NCBI GenBank assembly: GCA_000711775.1
Contig: ARYC01002106.1
Location: 28,713 to 92,712, forward strand
Source of the DNA: Oxytricha trifallax
Lineage: Eukaryota; Ciliophora; Spirotrichea; Sporadotrichida; Oxytrichidae
Length of the DNA stretch: 64,000 nucleotides
Direction of reading: 5' to 3'
Shown here: piece after piece, positions 60,940 through 64,000 of the stretch
Numbering within the stretch: the stretch's first letter is position 1
Layout of the letters: every line of letters begins with the position of its first letter
The notes under the pieces: model-generated
The model's database searches: none
Told to the model about the DNA's origin: nothing
What the model saw: only the letters and a program-made list of their open reading frames with translations
Position numbers and translations under genes: made by a program

Positions 60940-61700
60940 AAAGTAAGAATGAGTATGTCACACATATCAATTTGAATAACATAAATTAGCCCGTGCTTCT
61001 TCAATGTTACCTATAAATTCATTCAAGCATTGTCTTTTCTTGAATAATTTAACTTAATAAACTTGAATAGTATTTGAAAAAAGCAGGAACCAAAGTTTTC
61101 TAATTAATGTCTAAATAACCCATATATTTCATTCTCATTAGTTATTAAAAAATCAAAAAGTATGTTTAAATGATAATGAAATGGATGCAGAATAATATTA
61201 AGTAAACTGTTTTATATTCCATTGCAATAGTAAACAAGAATATTAATGCTTGCATTTTAAACAACGATAATAGTATTCATTGAAAAATAAAAGAAGCAAC
61301 TTATCCATTATTTTACATAAATATTCTTATATATTATATTTATATTTAATTAGAATATTCATAACTTCCCAATCAAATTTGAGCAATAAGTTCAAAAGTA
61401 GTTATTAGCAAACTATGCATGAACTAAATAAATTATAAACTGACTTAAATCAGTAAGGACTATTCAAATTACAAATGAATCAAAGCACACTAAAGTTAAT
61501 ATTAAGGTTATAATCAGGAGTACAAAAATGCTTTGAAAAAGATGCAATGATTCACTTTCAATTTGAACAGAAAACGCCAAGATCAAATGAGAGCTAGATA
61601 GTTACATAATGATCGACTTCTTTCATCACACATAGAGTCTCAAACATCAAATGTGTGTTGATTGCTGTTCTTGTTTTCATTCATGCAACCAATCTAAAAT
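60940..61700 (+). CDS. Further coding-like fragments after the 60.3-kb region
   Basis: Short pieces in several frames follow on the plus strand, including CHTYQFEQHKLARASSMLPI near 60955, HFQFEQKTPRSNES near 61553 and a hydrophobic IKCVLIAVLVFIHATNL near 61650. They may be later segments of the same locus separated by AT-rich eliminated DNA, or chance open frames. Order and joins cannot be decided by eye. Confidence 0.25.
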
Positions 61701-62169
61701 ACAGTAATTACAACTGATTAATTCTAGCAAGTTATAAATAAAATTAGAATGTAATAACCTATTATTAACCTAAATATATAATTATAATTATAATTAAAAC
61801 CTAAATAAAATTAACATAATGTTATAAAATAATTGTTGAAGCAAAAACTGTCTTTGAGTTTAAGCTTACTAATATTTACGAAAATAAAATATAAGTAGAG
61901 CTAAAAGGGAAAGAAACTATTTGAGGAATTATATGGAGGATATGGGTAATAAAAACGGAAATAACTAAACAAATTAAGTAGTTGATGGAAAGTCAGAAGA
62001 AATAGATAAGATATTGACTTCCTAATAATATGCTCATGCCATTAAGATACTCTTTAGAAATGATTCGCAATATATTGATATCATAGAATGTAAAAATAAT
62101 ACATACAAAATAAATAATAAGCTATATAAAAATCTGCAATAATAAATATAAACAATTAACAGGAGTTAA

Positions 62170-62426
62170 GGCGTCGTTCCTCCCCACCTGCTCGTGGTGA
62201 CGCTGCACGCAAGCCGTGAGTCTTTGGGTGCACTCCCTATGGTGCATCCCGAAGCAGTAAGCCTAGTGACTAAGAGGGAGAAGTCGCCCTAGCGACTAGA
62301 CTCAGGAGTCTGGGGGTGCCAAGCCGGTCTAGCCGGACACCCATTCTACTACACTACTTGATCCAGACCCTAAGGAAGCCCTGAGTCGCCACTCTCGCTT
62401 ACTTGCAAGATGACGAGCCAAATACA
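62170..62426. mobile_element. GC-rich structured insertion flanked by 12-bp direct repeats (SINE-like or ncRNA-derived)
   Basis: AACAGGAGTTAA stands at 62158-62169 and again at 62427-62438; between them are 257 bp with far higher GC than any neighbour. The insert folds into a series of strong hairpins: GGGTGCAC with GTGCATCCC (about 62227-62254), AGTCGC-CCTA-GCGACT (about 62283-62298), GACTC-AG-GAGTC (about 62299-62310) and GGGTG...GCCGG with CCGG...CACCC (about 62314-62342). No poly(A) or ATT tail is seen. An 11-mer TAGTAGAATGG on the minus strand fits a pol III A box loosely. It could be a retroposed structured RNA gene; identity unknown. Confidence 0.6.
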
Positions 62427-62439
62427 AACAGGAGTTAAA

Positions 62440-63110
62440 GTATTCCAATAATTTCCAAATGATTCTATAATGAATATCAATATCAAAATAGAATAAAATA
62501 TAATTGGTGACACGAACATATTTAAAATATCAAGTTTCAATTTTAGAAAAATTGAAGTCAATAAATTTCAACTAATAATTATAATATATATATGTATATA
62601 TAAAATTAGAAGAATACTAAAAACACATAGCTCATTAAATATTGTAAACGATAAATTAAATAACTTTCTAAAATATAATAATTTAGTAATAAAAATTGAA
62701 GTATATTTAAAAATAAATTTAATAAAAAATCTAGAAAATATAAAGAAAGAATTAAAAAAAATACTATAACAATTGATATATAAAATTTTAAAAGAAAAAA
62801 CAACTAATAGCATAATTAATACTTTAACTAAAATTTAATATATAAAAATAATATAAATAAAAATAATAATATTCTACAAAAGTAAATATCGAAGAAATAA
62901 AATTAAAAACTTTGAAAAATCTAATTAAAAATAAATATAGAGCCATATAATTCAAAAAAAAGAGTTTTAAAATTCAGGAAAAAATGAAGATTTAAGAAAT
63001 TGTGAAAGTCGATAAGTCCAATTCTAGGTAAATCTTCTATCATCCATAAAGGGTCTAAGGCATAAGATCCAAGTGTAGAAAACTGCAGATCATAGTTTTT
63101 TGAGTTCATC
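62440..63110. other. AT-rich DNA, nothing recognised
   Basis: Very AT-rich, with long open frames on the minus strand that are only poly-Ile/Phe/Leu by composition. I treat them as chance. Confidence 0.5.
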
Positions 63111-63111
63111 T

Positions 63112-63262
63112 TTCAAACAAGACACCTTAGGACTTCAAAAAATGAGTACTATTAAAGAAAGCATGGCTTCAAGCTAAAGAAAGAGTGCTTGGCATGGCTT
63201 TTTGTGAGAGGGAAAAGTCCTCAGACAACCTTCATTTCTTCTTTAACTGCTCTCTAAGTAAT
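63112..63262 (-). repeat. Dispersed repeat, inverted match to 28549-28728
   Basis: Second copy of the 28.5-kb repeat. Here it directly abuts the first unit of the 179-bp satellite, so it may be the junction or mobile unit next to the array. Confidence 0.8.
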
Positions 63263-63263
63263 T

Positions 63264-64000
63264 GTCTCCAAGGCAAATAGAGATTTCTTGAAAAGAGGTT
63301 TCATCTTTTATAAAGTTTAGGTGAATCGTCGATGTTCAATACTGATTTCATAAGATTCAAATTCTAAAAGCTAAATCCTGTATAATTATGTTCAAAAAGT
63401 GTATGTAAGAAGTTAAGATAAAGTAATAAAACTTTAGGAGTTGTCTCCAAGGCAAATAGAGATTTCTTGAAAAGAGGTTTCATCTTTTATAAGGTTTAGG
63501 TGAATCGTCGATATTCAATACTAATTTAATAAGATTCAAATTCTATAAGCTAAATCCTGTATAATTATGTTCATAAAGTTTATGTAAGAAGTTAAGTTAA
63601 AGTCATTAAACTTAAGGATTTGTCTCCAAGGTAAATAGAGATTTCTTGAAAAGAGGTTTCATCTTTTATAAAGTTTAGGTGAATCGTCGATATTCATCAT
63701 TGATTTAATAAGATTCAAATTCTAAAAGCTAAATCCTGTATAATTATGTTCATAAAGTTTATGTGAGATGTTAAAGCAAAGTAATAAAACTTTAGGAGTT
63801 GTCTCCAAGGCAAATAGAGATTTCTTGAAAAGAGGTTTCATCTTTTATAAAGTTTAGGTGAATCGTCGATATTCAATACTGATTTAATAAGATTCAAATT
63901 CTAAAAGCAAAATCCTGTATAATTATGTTCTTAAAGTTTATGTAAGAAGTTAAGCTAAAGTAATAAAACTTAAGGAGTTTTCTCCAATGCAAATAGAGAT
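63264..64000 (+). repeat. 179-bp tandem satellite, about four units, runs off the window
   Basis: Unit starts (GTCTCCAAGG or close) fall at 63264, 63443, 63622, 63801 and 63980, exactly 179 bp apart. Units differ by a few substitutions (for example AAGGCAAATAG versus AAGGTAAATAG). The unit is AT-rich, contains GGTGAATCGTCGAT, and has no coding sense. The period is near nucleosome spacing, as is usual for satellites. The array continues past the window end. Confidence 0.95.

Noticed and set aside
62568-63109. Long Phe/Ile/Leu frames on the minus strand
   Set aside because: These are compositional products of very AT-rich DNA; no membrane-protein pattern, start context or conserved copy supports them.

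Overview
The window looks like germline (micronuclear) DNA of a spirotrich, probably hypotrich, ciliate. Three observations support this. (1) Coding stretches stay open only when TAA and TAG are read as glutamine and TGA as the sole stop; the best proof is a LINE reverse transcriptase on the minus strand near 33.3 kb, whose motif-B and FADD boxes run through such codons. (2) The DNA is mostly very AT-rich, repeat-laden and gene-poor, with short coding islands that break abruptly, as expected of macronuclear-destined segments (MDSs) set among eliminated DNA. (3) A perfect GGGGTTTTGGGGTTTT block at 50787 matches the hypotrich telomere repeat. The species cannot be fixed from the sequence, and no rRNA, tRNA or CRISPR array was seen.

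Layout. 1-18.4 kb: AT-rich DNA with LINE fragments (3.4-4.9 plus, 4.9-6.65 minus, 7.86-9.2 minus, 17.1-18.4 plus), a 116-bp direct repeat pair at 12.2/12.6 kb, a decayed copy of a two-gene module at 13.6-14.7 kb, and two coding islands at 16.2-16.8 kb. 18.38-18.93: a 553-bp palindrome in a LINE tail. 20.6-25.6: RT-like, secreted-protein-like and other coding islands plus a LINE ORF1. 26.2-28.0 and 36.6-37.0: three copies of a ~414-bp fold-back element with TA flanks. 29.95-31.24: a 1.3-kb near-perfect palindrome. 31.75-35.1: the most complete LINE, with endonuclease and reverse transcriptase. 38-40.3: a GC-richer coding region on the minus strand.

40.74-50.72 kb is the most unusual part. Two GC-rich copies of a divergent gene pair (a YHYH-domain protein and an unknown protein with a conserved 36-bp intron) face each other as an inverted repeat. 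Each outer end is capped by an 88-bp hairpin with a TA run, and the interior holds AT-rich DNA and a LINE. The right copy carries different coding sequence from the left outside sharply defined homology limits. The third, AT-decayed copy is the one at 13.6-14.7 kb.

51-64 kb: a dispersed repeat shared with 12.5 kb, coding islands (51.5, 54.5, 60.3 kb), minus-strand LINE remnants (53.2-54.5, 55.2-58.8), a GC-rich, hairpin-rich 257-bp insertion with 12-bp direct repeats at 62.17 kb, and a 179-bp tandem satellite running off the window end.

Caveat: with only TGA as a stop, chance open frames are long (tens of codons in this composition), so openness alone is weak evidence. Unrecognised coding islands are given modest confidence.
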